From Cyathus striatus (lineage: Eukaryota > Basidiomycota > Agaricomycetes > Agaricales > Nidulariaceae): a DNA stretch of 64,000 nt. Position numbers and translations under genes: made by a program. The stretch lies in contig JAOVFP010000011.1 of the NCBI GenBank assembly GCA_025738555.1, positions 558,001 to 622,000 of the forward strand, in the 5' to 3' direction. Below are positions 1 through 12,554 of the stretch, one piece after another (within the stretch, counting starts at the first letter, position 1; each line of letters starts with the position of its first letter). The notes below the pieces were generated by a model that did not search any database, had not been told where the DNA came from, and saw nothing but the letters and a program-made list of their open reading frames with translations.

Positions 1-157
1 TACTATAATTCAAATACATATCTCTTGATGTGTTTGTTTAATTCTGCAAGGATAATAAGCTAACTTAAAATTCTGTAGTTTCTGGCACTCTTTTATTTGG
101 CTTTTCACATTTTATGCCTTTATATCATGCATTCCAAAAGCATGGGCATCTTCTCCA

Positions 158-2549
158 GTGCAAGATCCATTTCCAGAAATAAAATTTTCAGGTTTTTCTG
201 AATTTATCACCAGCAACTTCCATACAGACATTACACTAGCAGTGGTACTCAAACTGTTATTCACATTAATAAATAACACAGATCTATTGAATCTCCATGG
301 ATGTCAAAAACAAGCATATAAAAAACCTACAACAAGTTGGATTAATGCTTTTATTAGAGTTCTACAAAGAGATATAAATGATAAGATTAATTATCTATTT
401 ACTGAAGATGAATCTGCTGCTGCTGGAAATTTAACCAATATACAGAAAATAAATTCATTGGGCTCAAAACTTGATTTATTTGCAGTAATTTTAGCACTAG
501 ATCCAATTATAAAAGGTCATCCTTTAAATGCTGTAAAAACTATGGAAATTGAACCAGTCTTTACTATTTGTCCAAGCCGTTATACTTTCTCAACACCATC
601 ATGTGATGGGGTACCACTTTACCAAGAAGTCTGCAAACGAGATGTTTCATGTGTAACACTTATAAAAAGAATGCATCCTTACAGCAGTGCCTATGTTCTG
701 AAAGGGAAATGCAAGCATTGTAATTCATTTTACTATGCAGATCATAAAAGTGTAAAACATACAAATGGCACACGGATAAAAGGATTAAAGAACTCTGCAA
801 AATATGTAAAGCTTGGACAGCAAGTCTGGGCAGACAGATGCTATACAAATGCAGTTCTTCAAGGAATTTATCATTTTCATGCATCTACAGCTGCATTTGC
901 AGAATTTTGGAATGAATGCTTTAGAGAATCAGCATTTAATCTGTCTCGTAGACAGACTTGGCAGGCATTTATTTCTGAAAGTGTAAGACAGGTAGCAACA
1001 TATAATGATAAAACACTTGTTATAACATCTGATGAGCGTGACATACAAGAGTTAACTAGAAAAGCATTTAAAATACTTGGACAGGAAGGAATTATTGCAT
1101 GTGCTAAAGATCATTCATGTAGTGAATGTACACATGACTATAAAAGTACTCCAGATAGAATAACTGATGATACTCCAGCTGCAGTAGCTGGAATTGATGA
1201 AAATCAAACAGTTCCAATTTTACAGAGTGAAGATGCTGAACAATCAATGAGAGAGGAAATTGAAGCTAGAGCACTTTCTCGGCAACAAATTCAACAAACC
1301 AACAGTACAACCAATGATATGGATATTGACAATAAACTGTCAAGTGAATCATCCAATGAATCATCTAATAATGTACTAAATACAAGTCAATCAAATCAAG
1401 CTGAGAAACCAATAGTAAATATGGTTGTTATGGATGGGATAATTATGGGCCCAAGACATTGTGCATATGAGAACTGTGATAATAGTTTAGAAAATGAAAG
1501 AACAGGTGTATTCTGTATGTATCATCAAGCTATGCGTGGTCACATATGTCATATAAAATCATGTAACAACCCCAAAGAACAAAACTCTAAAACATGTATT
1601 AATCATCAGTCACGATGGTGCAACCATCTTGTAAGATTTGGTCAGCAAACACTTCTAGGAATAAGAAGACTTATTCGAAGAAGTGAAGAGGAATGAGTAG
1701 ATTGGCTTCCTCGTATAAACCGGCAAGTAATGCCTCATGATGATGCTCCTGCACCACATGAGGAGCGAAATCATTACTTTATTGCTCCTCGATTTTACTG
1801 TGTTGAGACATTATGTGCACCATGTGGAGCAGTTATTGCATGGACCAAGTTTACAAAATCTGAAGGACCTGGAAATATTATGAGATTTTTAGATCATGTC
1901 TATCCAACTCTTGAATCTTGTCCAAGCTATGTCTGTATTGACAAAGCATGTGTAGTGCTAAAAAATGCTGTGCTAAATGGTGCATGGAGAATTTGGAGTC
2001 TAACAACTAGATTTATTGTTGATTCATATCATTATGTTAACCATAGAACAACTGATTATACATGTCGTAAATGGTGCAACCCAGCACCTTTAAATGGGTC
2101 TGCACCCAACTTAGTTGTAGTGGAAAATGATATTCATGGAAGACCACATTATAAAAGAGCCTTCAATAATCAGGTAAGAAGAATTTCATATTAGTATATG
2201 TATAACTTTATTTAATACTTCCATACAGGCTTGTGAGCAATTAAATGCATGGCTTGGAGGGTTTCAGAACATGCTTAACAGAATGACTGTTATTAACTTC
2301 AACTGGACCATACATGCACTTCTATTTATTCATACACAAAAGGTTATTAAGAAGCAACTTGAAAGGAATGATAGTACTCAAGATGATGAAGATATTATAG
2401 AAGATGAATCTGATAATTCTGATGTGGAAGAGGAAGAGGAAGCAGAAGAGGAAGCAGAAGATATATATGACAGAGAGGAAGCAGCAGATGAATATGACAG
2501 AGAAGAAGATGAAGGAATAGCAGATTATGGATTGGATATTGATGTCTAA
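158..2549 (+). pseudogene. CxC5/CxC6-type KDZ-associated protein, broken by one stop
   Basis: Large protein of the kind that carries CxC5 and CxC6 cysteine clusters and accompanies KDZ transposons in agarics. The first part (158-1696) has a Cys-rich patch near residues 135-195 ending CKHCNSFYYADH, an acidic/Asn-Ser linker, then a Cys/His cluster near residues 430-490 (CAYENCDNS, FCMYHQAMRGHIC, CINHQSRW). A TGA at 1694-1696 stops it, but the same frame continues through VDWLPRI into a conserved block (TTRFIVDSYHYVNHRTTDY, CRKWCNPAPLNGSAPNLVV). A 55 bp intron at 2174-2228 restores the frame into ACEQLNAWLGGFQNMLNRMT and an acidic tail ending at 2549. The open frame has no ATG at its left end (158 is GTG, just after a possible CCAG acceptor), so an upstream exon is missing or lies outside the window. 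The family name is from recognised motifs; the stop most likely replaced an Arg codon. Confidence 0.75.
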
Positions 2550-3000
2550 GTACTTTGTATTTTTTTGATTTTTGTATTTCAGCCCCTTCAGTTATGTTCT
2601 CCCACTTCTATGTAGTTCTTTCCTTCTATTACTTCATTTCCACCTTTGATATGACTCACTTCCCTCAATTCCCATTTTTAAATACAAACTTTATCTGCTC
2701 CACTGACTTGTTATGTTAAGAGCATGGACATATTCACATTTATTATCTTGTTTTAATTTTTTATTGCACCTCTGATGGGTTATATCAAATGCATGGACTT
2801 ATATCACAACTATATAGCTGAATGTGATAACTATTTGTTGTATTGTAGTGATAAGTTATAAGATCACTTTAGAAACTCTCCAACAAGATGTATATATTTC
2901 ACTTTATATACATATCTGATATTGACAGCAGCTTCAAAATTGATAATACAGTGAGAGTACAGTGAGATTATAGTAAGAATATGCATATTTGAGGTTGGAA
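2550..3000. other. AT-rich non-coding stretch
   Basis: No open frame of note. It holds AT-rich sequence leading into the minisatellite that starts near 3010. Confidence 0.6.
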
Positions 3001-3009
3001 AGCATTTAG

Positions 3010-3300
3010 AAACTGAAATTACAGTGAGAGTACAGTGAGAGTACAGTGAGAATACAGTGAGAGTACAGTGAGAATACAGTGAGAGTACAGTGAGAGTACA
3101 GTGAGATTATACAAATTTGAGGTTGACAGCAGTTTTAAAAGTGAGAGTACAGTGAGAGTACAGTGAGAATACAGTGAGAATAGTCTCACTGAGACTACTG
3201 ATAGTGTAGTGAGAGACTCACTGAAGTCTCGATAGTCCAGTGAGACTCTCAATAGTCTGGTGAGAGTCCAGTGAGAGTCCATTGATAACTGTGGGAGAGT
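3010..3300. repeat. Minisatellite of about 10-11 bp units
   Basis: Tandem copies of CAGTGAGAGTA with a GAGAATA variant, then GAGAGTCCAGT-type units toward 3300. Open frames read through it on the minus strand (rich in LYSHCTLTV) are products of the repeat, not genes. Confidence 0.85.
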
Positions 3301-3698
3301 GCAACATACTGCAACAGAGGTGCCATCATCAATGATATTTTGTTCAGCCCTTGTCAACTTAACTGGTGAGCTGGCACTAGCATCTTCAGCAATATGCTGT
3401 GTTGCAGATTTACTGAAAAGAAAATTAAAAATGATTAAAATGCGATTTTATAACTGAATTATTACATACTGTCCTCTTCCTTCTTTCCTTTCCTCTTCTT
3501 AGCACTGTTTCCCTCAGATTCTTCTTCTACAGTACTCTCCTTTTTGCCCTTCTTTTTAGCAGGTTGAGTAGTATCTTCAGTGGAAGAGACAGTGCACTTG
3601 CAAGTATTTGAAGGTTCTGGTGGATTGTCAGTATTGCCACTGGCTGTAGTGGCATTAATGTTGGTGGATTTGTTCCTAGTAGATCTGTGATGAGGCAT
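3300..3698 (-). pseudogene. 5' part of a small Lys/Glu-rich protein gene
   Basis: Begins with ATG at 3698 (MPHHRSTRNKSTN) and runs through a basic, low-complexity stretch (KKKGKKESTVEEESEG, KKRKGKKEED) to a GTATGT donor near 3468. A TTTTCAG acceptor near 3418 leads to a second exon reading KSATQHIAEDASASSP and LTRAEQNIIDDGTSVAV, which then runs into the minisatellite. The composition suggests a nuclear, nucleic-acid-binding N-terminus. It converges on the KDZ-associated gene and could belong to the same element; that is inference. I do not recognise a named family. Confidence 0.45.
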
Positions 3699-3938
3699 AG
3701 TATGTTGTAGTGAGTTGTGATAAGCTCTGATCTGAGTGGATGTGGGTGGATGAGTGGTGATGATAGTGGTAAGGGAGAGAAAGAGGAATGAGGCATGTGG
3801 AGATTTAAAGGCAATAGAATGTTCACACCATGTATTTTTATTCCTGAGTATGTGACATCATGATTTCACAGCTAATCTATAAATAGTATAAGGGAAAGTT
3901 TACTGTGTGCAATTGCAAAATACATTTGAATGTGAGAT

Positions 3939-4020
3939 GAGAGTCCATTGAGAGTCTCGATAGTCTGGTGAGAGTCCAGTGAGAGTCCAGTGATAACTGT
4001 GGGAGAGTGCAACATACTGC
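3939..4020 (+). repeat. Direct duplicate of the 3215-3312 segment
   Basis: Repeats the GAGAGTCC units and then the unique-looking GGGAGAGTGCAACATACTGC seen at the edge of the small Lys-rich gene. It shows that the minisatellite and its flank were copied together. Confidence 0.7.
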
Positions 4021-4304
4021 TCCTTATATACCTTTTCCCAACCTGCTTAGTAATCCAATTCCCACTCTACAATCCTACATTGTTCTCCAAAACAGGTAGT
4101 ATGCAAGTGTAAATTTCAGATCTGAGGCTGTATGGAACAATGGTATTTGAGGGTTAGTCAGCAGAGGACAATAGCATATGTTAGAACAATGTGTAATGAA
4201 TTACATTGTTCTAAATAAAGAGCTATATTGTTCTGGGTAGGAACAATAGGAATCCATTTTTATAACAATGGAGTAGTGAACAATAAATGCCTATCTGCCA
4301 TTGT

Positions 4305-4680
4305 GTGAACAATGGCAGTGAAAACAATGGAGTCTTATATAAATAGTTTATCATTGTCTTCATACAATGGGTGAATAATACAATACAGTTCCATTATTGT
4401 GAACAATGGGAATGAAAACAATAGGGTTGTATATAAATAGATTTTGCATTGTCTTCAAACAATGGGTGAACAGCACAATGCAGTTCATTTGTTATGAACA
4501 ATAGGAATGAAAACAATGGGGTTGTATATAAATAGTTTCTCATTGTCTTTGAACAATAGGCAAATAGTACAATGCAGTTCATTTGTTATGAACAATGGTG
4601 GTGAAAACAATGGAGTTGTATATAAATAGTCTCTCATTGTCTTTGAACAATAGGTAAATAGGACAATAAAAAGGTGAATA
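4305..4680 (+). repeat. Four tandem units of about 95 bp
   Basis: Units start near 4307, 4401, 4496 and 4591. Each holds GAACAATGG, GAAAACAATGG, a TATATAAATAG box and CATTGTCTT. The paired AACAATG/CATTGTT words allow local hairpins. No coding sense. Confidence 0.8.
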
Positions 4681-4924
4681 TTATCCTTTGTTTGTGCATT
4701 GTTTGTGCAAGTGAATGATTATTGATATGTGTATTTTTTTTTTTTGGTGATTTAGAGTTATTTGTTTATGTATAGTATTGGGTATATTTGATTAGTAGTG
4801 TTTTGTATCATGTGATTGTATGAACTATTCAGTCATGTGACATGACAGTGCAATTCCATTAATTGTGGTATACAGTGCATTTGCATGCATTATATATAAT
4901 CAAAAATCAAGCCTGACAGCATAA

Positions 4925-5400
4925 GCATGGATATAATACATATTCACACTCATGTTCACCCCCTACTAATATTGTTTGAATGTGAGCATGAGTGTGAGCA
5001 TGGACATGGATATAATACATATCTATACTCATGATCACTCCCTTTTAACATTGTTTGAATGTGAGCATGAGTGTGAAATTGATTCATGCTCATGCTCACT
5101 CTATTAAAACTCATTTGAACATGAGTATGAGCATGGATATGTATTATATCCATGCTCACATTCACTCCCTATTAAGTTTTTAAAAAAAATGTGAGCATAA
5201 ATGTGAGCATGAGTGTGGATATGTATTATATTCATGCTTGCACTCACTTCCTATTAAATTTGTTTGAGCATGAATAATATAATATTTATGTTCACACATT
5301 TTTTATTAACTTAGAGTGACCATGAACATGGATATGTATTCACTTCATGCTCATACTCACTCTCAATTAAAATTCATTTGTTTGAGCCTTAATATATACC
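4925..5400. repeat. Degenerate palindromic repeat array (GAGCATG/CATGCTC)
   Basis: About five degenerate units of roughly 90 bp built from GTGAGCATGAGTGTGAGC and its reverse complement around GGATATGTATTATATCC. Every unit is self-complementary. Confidence 0.75.
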
Positions 5401-6358
5401 AAATAATATTAGATATGCACATTATCACACCAAGTATTCACTATAGTAATTGTTTTAAGACACTCAGTTTGTTCACATTCATATAAGAATTATTCATACT
5501 TATATGTGTGTGTGTGCCCAGAATTATCTCCCTGCCCAATACATAGGAACTACCTATCCTAGTATTCTGGGCAATTTGAGTGACACTACACAGCTAGCTC
5601 TAGAAAGAAAGCATTCATGGTATCCTTGCATTCTTGAGTGAAAACACTGAACAATTTTAGATTGTGGAAACATGCTGATCATGACATTAGCTTACTCTTT
5701 GAAGAGTGCAGATAGTACTATAATCAATTGATATGTGAGTGCAAAACAGATTTAGTATAGGTTACTATAGCAGTAATGCTAATCCTGAGCTGCTTTTACC
5801 AGTACAGTTTACTTCAAGGGTGAGGTGCCTACCTTGAGATGAATGCTCTTCATCCTGTGGGATAGTGAGTGATATGAGTCACTTGTTGCATATTTCACTG
5901 CTAACCTATCCAATCTTGCTCTTAAGGGTATTATTGGGCTATATTCAATCAGAAAAATAAGTAATTCTATTGGAGATTCAAATAATGTGGCACACTTCCA
6001 AGTACAGGGCTGCACATATTTTGTCTGCAATGACATTGCTAAGCTTTTTTTAGGGTGTGACTCAAAACTACACTGGTCAGTGGGAAAGTCTTTCCATATC
6101 TGGGGGCCATATAACTTCTGTTTATGGAGATTCATCTACATGAGGTCATATTTATAATATTTATGCACCAAAGCTTTTGGGCTCAAATCTCATCAGTAAT
6201 CAGGTGAATTATTTTTTATTTTAAATGAACTTACTTTTATATATATACTGATCACTTCTACATTGAATATATACTCACAACAATCACAATTTTATGCTTC
6301 TCAAGTAGTGGCAGGTAAACCAGGACATCCTTCTGTTTCTTTGAATATGTGCATACTC
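5401..6358. other. Non-coding stretch, nothing recognised
   Basis: Contains a short TG run near 5503-5515 and an open frame at 5809-6135 (minus) with no motif I recognise. I see no gene. Confidence 0.5.
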
Positions 6359-6367
6359 AGCTATAAC

Positions 6368-7828
6368 CGAGCTCTTTACACTTAGCCATGTGTTCTGTAC
6401 AGATCTGCGCGGAATCCATGCGGAATCCATGCAGAATCTGCACAGATTTTTTTCATTTTGGCAGGGGTTTTTTTGGGTCTGTACAGATTCCGCACAGATT
6501 CCGAAAATTCCATACGGATTACGCAGAATTCCTCGGAATTCCGCATTACAGACCTGAAAATTCTGTACAGAATTTTATTATACTTATTTCCTTGCATGTG
6601 ACACTCTGCATTAAGCATGATACTAGGTGTTGAGTGTGACACTATACATTAAATGTGACACTATAAGCGTGACACTAGGTGTTGAGTGTGATACTAGGTG
6701 TTCAGTGTGACACTAGGTATTGAGTGTGACACTATACGTTAAATGTGACACTATAAGCGTGACACTAGGTGTTGAGTGTGACACTATACATTAAATGTGA
6801 CATTATAAGCGTGACACTAGGTGTTGAGTGTGACACTAGGTATTGAGTGTGACACTATATGTAAAAATGTGACACTATAAGCGTGACACTAGGTGTTGAG
6901 GGTGATACTAGGTGTTGAGTGTGACACTATACATTAAATGTGACACTATAAGCGTGACACTAGGTGTTGAGTGTGATACTAGGTGTTGAGTGTGACACTA
7001 TATGTTAAATGTGACACTATAAGCGTGGCACTAGGTGTTGAGTGTGACACTATACATTAAATGTGACACTATGCATTAAGCGTGACACTAAACATTGAGT
7101 GTGACACTAAGTGTTCAGTGTGACACTAAACATTGAGTGTGATACTAAACATTGAGTGTGACACTATACATTAAACATGACACTATGCATTAAGTGTGAC
7201 ACTAAGCATTGAGTGTGAAACTAAATGTTGAGTGTGACACTATACATTAAACATGACACTATGCATTAAGTATGGCACTAAGTGTTGAGTGTGATACTAA
7301 ATGTTGAGTGTCACACTATACATTAAACATGACACTATGCATTAAGTGTGACACTATACATTAAACATAACACTATACATTAAGCATGACACTAAGTATT
7401 GAGTGTGACACTATGCATTAAGCATAACACTAAGTGATGAGTGTGACACTCTGCATTAAGCATGACACTAAGTGTTGAGTGTGACACTATACATTAAGCA
7501 TAACACTATGCATTAAGTGTGATACTACGAATTGAGAATGATACTATATATTGAGTGTATCATGGATTTTGTATAGTGTGACACTTTTCACCTAGGGTTA
7601 CACTTGACATGTGTGACAAGGCAGCAATGCATAAATCCACACAGAATCCATGCAGAATATGTATGGAATCCATATAGAATAATCACCTCTAATAATAATA
7701 ATAGCTACTATATAAATTCTGTATGGTATCTATACAGGTCTGTACGGGTCTGTATGGATCCACACAGAATCTGCACGGATCCGTGCGGATCCGTACAGAT
7801 CCGTACAGACCTCTTGGGGGAGTGTAAA
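6368..7828. mobile_element. Non-autonomous element with inverted subterminal repeats
   Basis: The left end reads CGAGCTCTTTACACTTAGCC and the right end, read inverted, TTTACACTCCCCC. Inside each end are clustered repeats of TCTGTACAGAT, GCGGAATCC and TGCAGAATCTGCACAG in opposite orientation (6395-6570 and 7635-7815). The middle is a satellite. The end TGAGCTCTTTACACTCCCC is shared with the element at 50544-51768, so the two are related. I could not find a convincing target duplication here. Confidence 0.6.
6590..7565 (+). repeat. Satellite of about 20 bp units
   Basis: Roughly fifty copies of GTGTGACACTAGGTGTTGA with variants such as GTGACACTATACATTAA and GTGACACTATAAGC. Higher-order order is visible: two or three unit types alternate in the left half, while the right half is more degenerate. 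Confidence 0.9.
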
Positions 7829-8082
7829 TTACTGCCACAGTGCAATATGACAAGTCAGGCGATACTGTAGATTTCATATATCGTTTTCTTGTTATTACAA
7901 TAAGAACTTGATGTATCAGTATTGTAATTTATAAGTGCATCCAAGATAGGAAGGTACTTCGATCTTACCTAAGACCTCAGAACTTGATACACAAGGCGCT
8001 ACACAGATGAAAGATATATCAAGTTCTACCTGCAATTGCAATGGTCGATGTATCAGATGTGCCCCATCCAAGTGAGTAGCAA

Positions 8083-10440
8083 ACTGTTGCTGATATGATT
8101 AATCATTAGATATTTTCAACATGACAGTGCCATCGACATAAAGTAGGAATAAAAAGCAGGTAAAAGTCAATGAAAAGTGTATAGGACCTTGTGGTTCTAC
8201 ATTATTTGGCTAAAGACTCCCTACATATAATATATTCCCGACCACCTGCCCACAGTGCTACAGTACTGAACCTCAACTAGACAGGTATACATCTCCTTCT
8301 TGCCTCATTCATTACGGGCTTGTTGACATACCTCGCACAGGCCTTGATCAGATTAATATCTGTGAAAGTTGAAATGCCTTGGAAATATTACATGGTGTGC
8401 GGAATTTCGTTGTATCTTCTTTTCTGTGCCCGATATCTTGATACTGGCACACGTTCAAATGCCATTCTATTACTACTCACAAGTTCTCAAGAGCGTTTAC
8501 GCTGTGCCTAACAATCTTCTCTAATATATGACGTACGATCTATTTTCCATCTTAACGAAGTTGAGAGCACTGTTGATCTCCACCCTGCCTATATATATCG
8601 AACAAAGATAGAAGGTCACGAACAGATATAGAAGATTATATTCAATTCCTATATTCAACCTGCTCTTATCCTTCTTTCCCTAACATTTTGTATCCTACCG
8701 CTCTACCTTATTATCATCTAGTCTAAGAGAAAGTGATATCCCAGGAAGACCTAAAGCCGAACTTGAAGCTTACTTTTGCTTACTTAGACCATTTCGGTGA
8801 GAACGGTTTACATGAATTTGAACGAATAATCAAATGCTAATGACTAGTGGACTTTAGCAGACTACGTATATTACCACCATGTCAAAGATGATGAACCTGG
8901 GGGTATTCCCAAGCGAAATTACACCAGGGGGAACTGTTACTGTTACTTGGACTAACCCACCCTTGCCTATGGACTATACTACTGAGTAGGCCCTATCCTG
9001 AATCCATAGAATATGAATATTCATTATGTTCTTAACTGTGTAACTATCATGCCGATACCGCCAAACAATGGTTTTACGGCTTCTACAGTCAATTTACCTT
9101 TTATGAATTCGCTTACAATATATGTACCACTCAGTGTAACTCTATGGTATGATCATATAATAACTTTGGATATAACAACAGGGCTAAATTTGCTATAGGG
9201 CCGTCAACTTTGCAGTTGTAGATCAGTTGAACGGTCTGGCTCAAGGCGTCATTGACAATCCAATTGCATTAACCATAACTCCGCCAGCGTCTTCTACAGG
9301 GGTCATTGGTGCTAGTGCGTTTACAACACCCACACAAACTAGTTTAGGGTTTGCATCGACACCAAGCACGTCTTCGCATGCAGGTAATTTGTCAACACTT
9401 TCACAGAGTAGTTTAAGTTCTACACCTTCTACTTCCTCCTCGAGCGCTCCTATTACTTCACAGATGCCGACCACACCGTCTAGTTCCCTGGAAGGCTCGA
9501 AATAATCCATACCAGTTGGGGTTATAGTTGGGGGTGTAGTTGGTGCGATTGCTGGAATAGCAATTATAAGCCTGGTGATATGGTTTATTCGAAGGCAAAA
9601 CCCAGATCGGTAACAATACAACAGCAAAATGCTTTGCTTTTCAGCCGAGATACAACAGACGGGAATGACTGAATATTAGAGCCATTCGATTTACGACCCG
9701 ATATGGGATATTCCAACGCTACCAGCAATCCGGTTTTATCTGTCACTAATTTTGCAGGCATGGTTCACTCCAATCCGCCTGGAGAAGTCGTTCATAAACG
9801 AAGAGATCTTCCAGCAGAACTATCCACAGCGGAACCTCCACTCTCGAATGGGAGAAGGGGTTCTTACTATATGCCATCCTTTACGCCTCGGCGAGAGTTA
9901 GATGCTGGCCCTATAGGTCTCGAAAGCCGAAGCGAAGGAGAAGCAACACTTCCTCCAAATTATAATGATGTCTTTGCAAGATCTCGAAGCCCAAGTGAAA
10001 CGACTGTTCCTCTACCTTCCACGTGCAACCAAAAGTCATAACCAAATGGCTTTATACCTTATAACGTGGAGTACGGAATTTGTTTTAATGGTCGATGTTG
10101 ATATCAAGTTTTATATGTAGGTAACCGGGGAAAACAGATAATCAATGGGATATCAGTAATTGATGGATTTTGTACTTTGTACTCGTTTATACTTGAACGT
10201 GATAGGATACCCACTCGGTTGACGGTGTTTAAAGTGCTCTTTCACGCCCATAGCCACCAGTGTGACAGTGTTGTGCATCATGGAGCACTAGGAAGACATG
10301 CCATAACACTTAGTTAAGCATCTCTCTGTGAGCCTGTATACAAGTTAAGAAACTATTAAAGATTATAGAAAAGATACAAGGTAAATAAAAATACTATTTA
10401 CCTTTGGGATGGTATAGTTTGGATATATGGCATGTTGCAC
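8083..10440 (+). repeat. Dispersed gene-bearing repeat, copy A
   Basis: Matches 46577-48620 (copy B) and the split copy 52150-52545 plus 59110-61268 (copy C/D) across promoter-like, coding and 3' parts. Shared landmarks are GATTAATCATTAGAT near 8097, the CTACAGTACT region near 8262, the coding part 8879-10041, and the 3' landmark GCATCTCTCTGTGAGCCTG near 10318. Copy A keeps many CG dinucleotides that are TG or CA in the other copies. Confidence 0.8.
8879..10041 (+). pseudogene. Single-pass membrane protein with PPxY tail, copy A, broken
   Basis: Starts at ATG 8879, with EITPGGTVTVTWT about 12 residues in, resembling the first strand of a fungal extracellular beta-sandwich domain. After stops and frame slips (TAG near 8985 and shifts near 9196-9225) it continues through a Ser/Thr-rich stretch. 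A TAA at 9503 is followed in frame by a membrane span (IPVGVIVGGVVGAIAGIAII, then Ser-Leu-Val-Ile-Trp-Phe-Ile) and a basic stop-transfer patch. Frame continues through RSVTIQQQNALLF to a TGA at 9670, then a cytoplasmic tail to 10041. The tail has LPPNYNDVF, a PPxY motif that commonly binds WW domains. It probably encoded a type I plasma-membrane protein. No named family is assigned. Confidence 0.7.
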
Positions 10441-10479
10441 GAGTCTTGAACGACTAGGCGTCGCTGATAAGTATACTTG

Positions 10480-10854
10480 ATGCAACGAATAATGCATGCA
10501 TATGGCGGTTACCATGAGGTTTTGTCTCGAGTGGAATATCCTGATAGAACCACTAAGGTTCTGGGGTATATACTTTCGGTGAAAGATATAGCCACTATCG
10601 GCGTATTATTGGAATACCCAAAAGTAATGGAACATTATTACATGAGTGTTTCGAACAAAATTACATACTCAACCCTTCAAAACCAAAACAGGCTTCTAAT
10701 TGTTGTTGAGCAGCTGTTGGAACTCTCACAGGGGGAGGCATATCTCGCATTAAATCAACTTCATTCTCTCATCTCACTCAACGTGGGCATCACTAAATTT
10801 TGGAGCAACTCGCGAGCGGTTATAATCCATCGTAATGTGCCACATTTAATGTGA
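10480..10854 (+). CDS. Hypothetical 124-residue open frame
   Basis: ATG at 10480 (MQRIMHAYGGYHEVLSRVEY), uninterrupted to TGA. It is mixed hydrophobic and polar with no motif I recognise. It lies just beyond repeat copy A among other scraps (10.45-14.9 kb). It may be an exon of a decayed gene; whether it is expressed cannot be judged. Confidence 0.3.
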   Translation: MQRIMHAYGGYHEVLSRVEYPDRTTKVLGYILSVKDIATIGVLLEYPKVMEHYYMSVSNKITYSTLQNQNRLLIVVEQLLELSQGEAYLALNQLHSLISLNVGITKFWSNSRAVIIHRNVPHLM

Positions 10855-10970
10855 TGCACCACAATCTGGCAATCACATTATAACCAATCGTAATGAATCT
10901 TGAGTTATCCCCAACTTGATAATTCTTGGTGGTGTATTATAACCTAATCTGTGGTTATATTTTATTCACT

Positions 10971-10997
10971 GTAGAGCAGGCGTTTCGCCTGCACTAC
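10971..10997. repeat. Hairpin GTAGAGCAGGCG/CGCCTGCACTAC
   Basis: Twelve-base arms with one mismatch around TTT, followed by ACTACAAAAATCG. It could be a transposon terminus. Confidence 0.6.
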
Positions 10998-11029
10998 AAA
11001 AATCGACATATTACAATTTCCATTACGTA

Positions 11030-12540
11030 ATCAGCTGATGCGCGCATCGACGCGTTCGCGCGCGCGTTCTCTCACTTTCTCCCTCCAATGCCGACACTTC
11101 CACATCGCCTCAACGCCGCAATTACTCAAGATCGTCGGTATCGCGCACTACCAAGACCCACTAAAATGCGCAGTTTGCTTTACCAAAGGCCGTGTCAGCA
11201 CCCTATGTCTCCCTCCCCCAAGTTTTACTTTACAAATTTTCCTTCAATTCATCGGTATGCTTTATGTTTCAAGCTTTTCCTTTTTCTTCCAATAATCTAC
11301 CATTAATTTCCGATTTATTCAACTATTCCTTATTAAGTACTCTCTTTATTTTAGTTTTCTTTAAAAATCATGTAACTACTCCTTCCTAACTCAGTTTACA
11401 TTTGCCCCCTTCCTGACGCCACAGAACACCCAGGTCGAACGGATGTTCAACCGACTCGCTTACAATTTCTTTGTTTAGGCCTCAAGCTCATTGTTTCCTC
11501 TACATCACAACTCCCAGTAAGATACAGAGTACATTATAACATTACTACGTAGTTGGGTGCACCTTGCAATGTTAAGGGATTCACCCATAGCAATCACGAC
11601 TTATAACAACAATGCATAGTGATTACTATTGTCAGTGATGAATGTGAAAGCATAACATCTAATTTTATTTATAATTTGACTACAATATACAAGCATTGTA
11701 ATCTAAGTATGTAACGACAGTAGTATTAATTACTAGTACATTTTACGTGAGTAGCTTACACCCAACTCGCATCGCACTGGTAGAGATAAGAAGAATAAAG
11801 GGATTACGTACCTATTGAAGGTACTTACCAAGTTTTCAAGTCGGGGCTATACCTCGGTTGCTAGTCCTTTCAACGCACGTCGAATCCTGTCTGCTTATAT
11901 GCTTTTCGATGTGGAGTACTCTTACAAATACTCCAGGTCATGGAGCTAGAAAGTGGGGCTCGGAGTGTGCACGTACTGTCACACCTTTCGAAACTCTCAG
12001 TAAATTTGGAGTCAGTGATGTCATGCATAACCGGTGCTTTAGGCCGTTCACATCTTCAAAGTTCAAAGTACCTACTCGCAGTTGCGGGGGAATGGATAAA
12101 TTCAGCATACATATTTTGCGCGATGAGATACACTGTATATCAATGATGGTTTCGAAGATATAATAGGCTTACTGCACTCGATTGATTTAGTCATCAGAAT
12201 GCTTGAAAATAAATCAAGACAGGCTACATGGCAACAGTAATTTGTGTAAGTATTCAGGCAAATAATTTGACAGCCTGAGTACCGGCATGTATTTTGGACA
12301 ATTATAATCCAAATCTTAGAATAATATGATGCTCAGATCTAATCATGCTAATGTACTGCTCATTATAACACAATCCTGATGTTGTGATGTTAATTTTAGT
12401 GCGTCGTGATACATAATGATCTTAATATAACAGCGGTGGGCAGTTGTGAGCACCCTATATTTTCGGGAGCCACTCATGATGACATACCATAATTGTGAAG
12501 GGCTCCTAATGTTTTATAATCGCTTCCGAGCTGGAGTAAT
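11030..12540. other. Unassigned stretch with short open frames
   Basis: A CG-rich patch at 11038-11090 (GCGCGCATCGACGCGTTCGC) and short frames at 11038-11295, 11088-11306 and 11858-12163. None has a motif I recognise. CG content is higher than in the CpG-poor elements to either side. Confidence 0.4.
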
Positions 12541-12554
12541 TTGAGCGTCTGATT

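Noticed and set aside
3019..3357. 112-residue frame on the minus strand
   Set aside because: Mostly translation of the CAGTGAGAGTA minisatellite; only its first residues belong to the small Lys-rich gene.
6382..6642. Overlapping open frames on both strands rich in Arg/Ile/Cys
   Set aside because: They arise from GCGGAATCC-type subterminal repeats.
6590..7565. CRISPR-like regular repeats
   Set aside because: Units are contiguous with no unique spacers, and the context is eukaryotic. It is a satellite.
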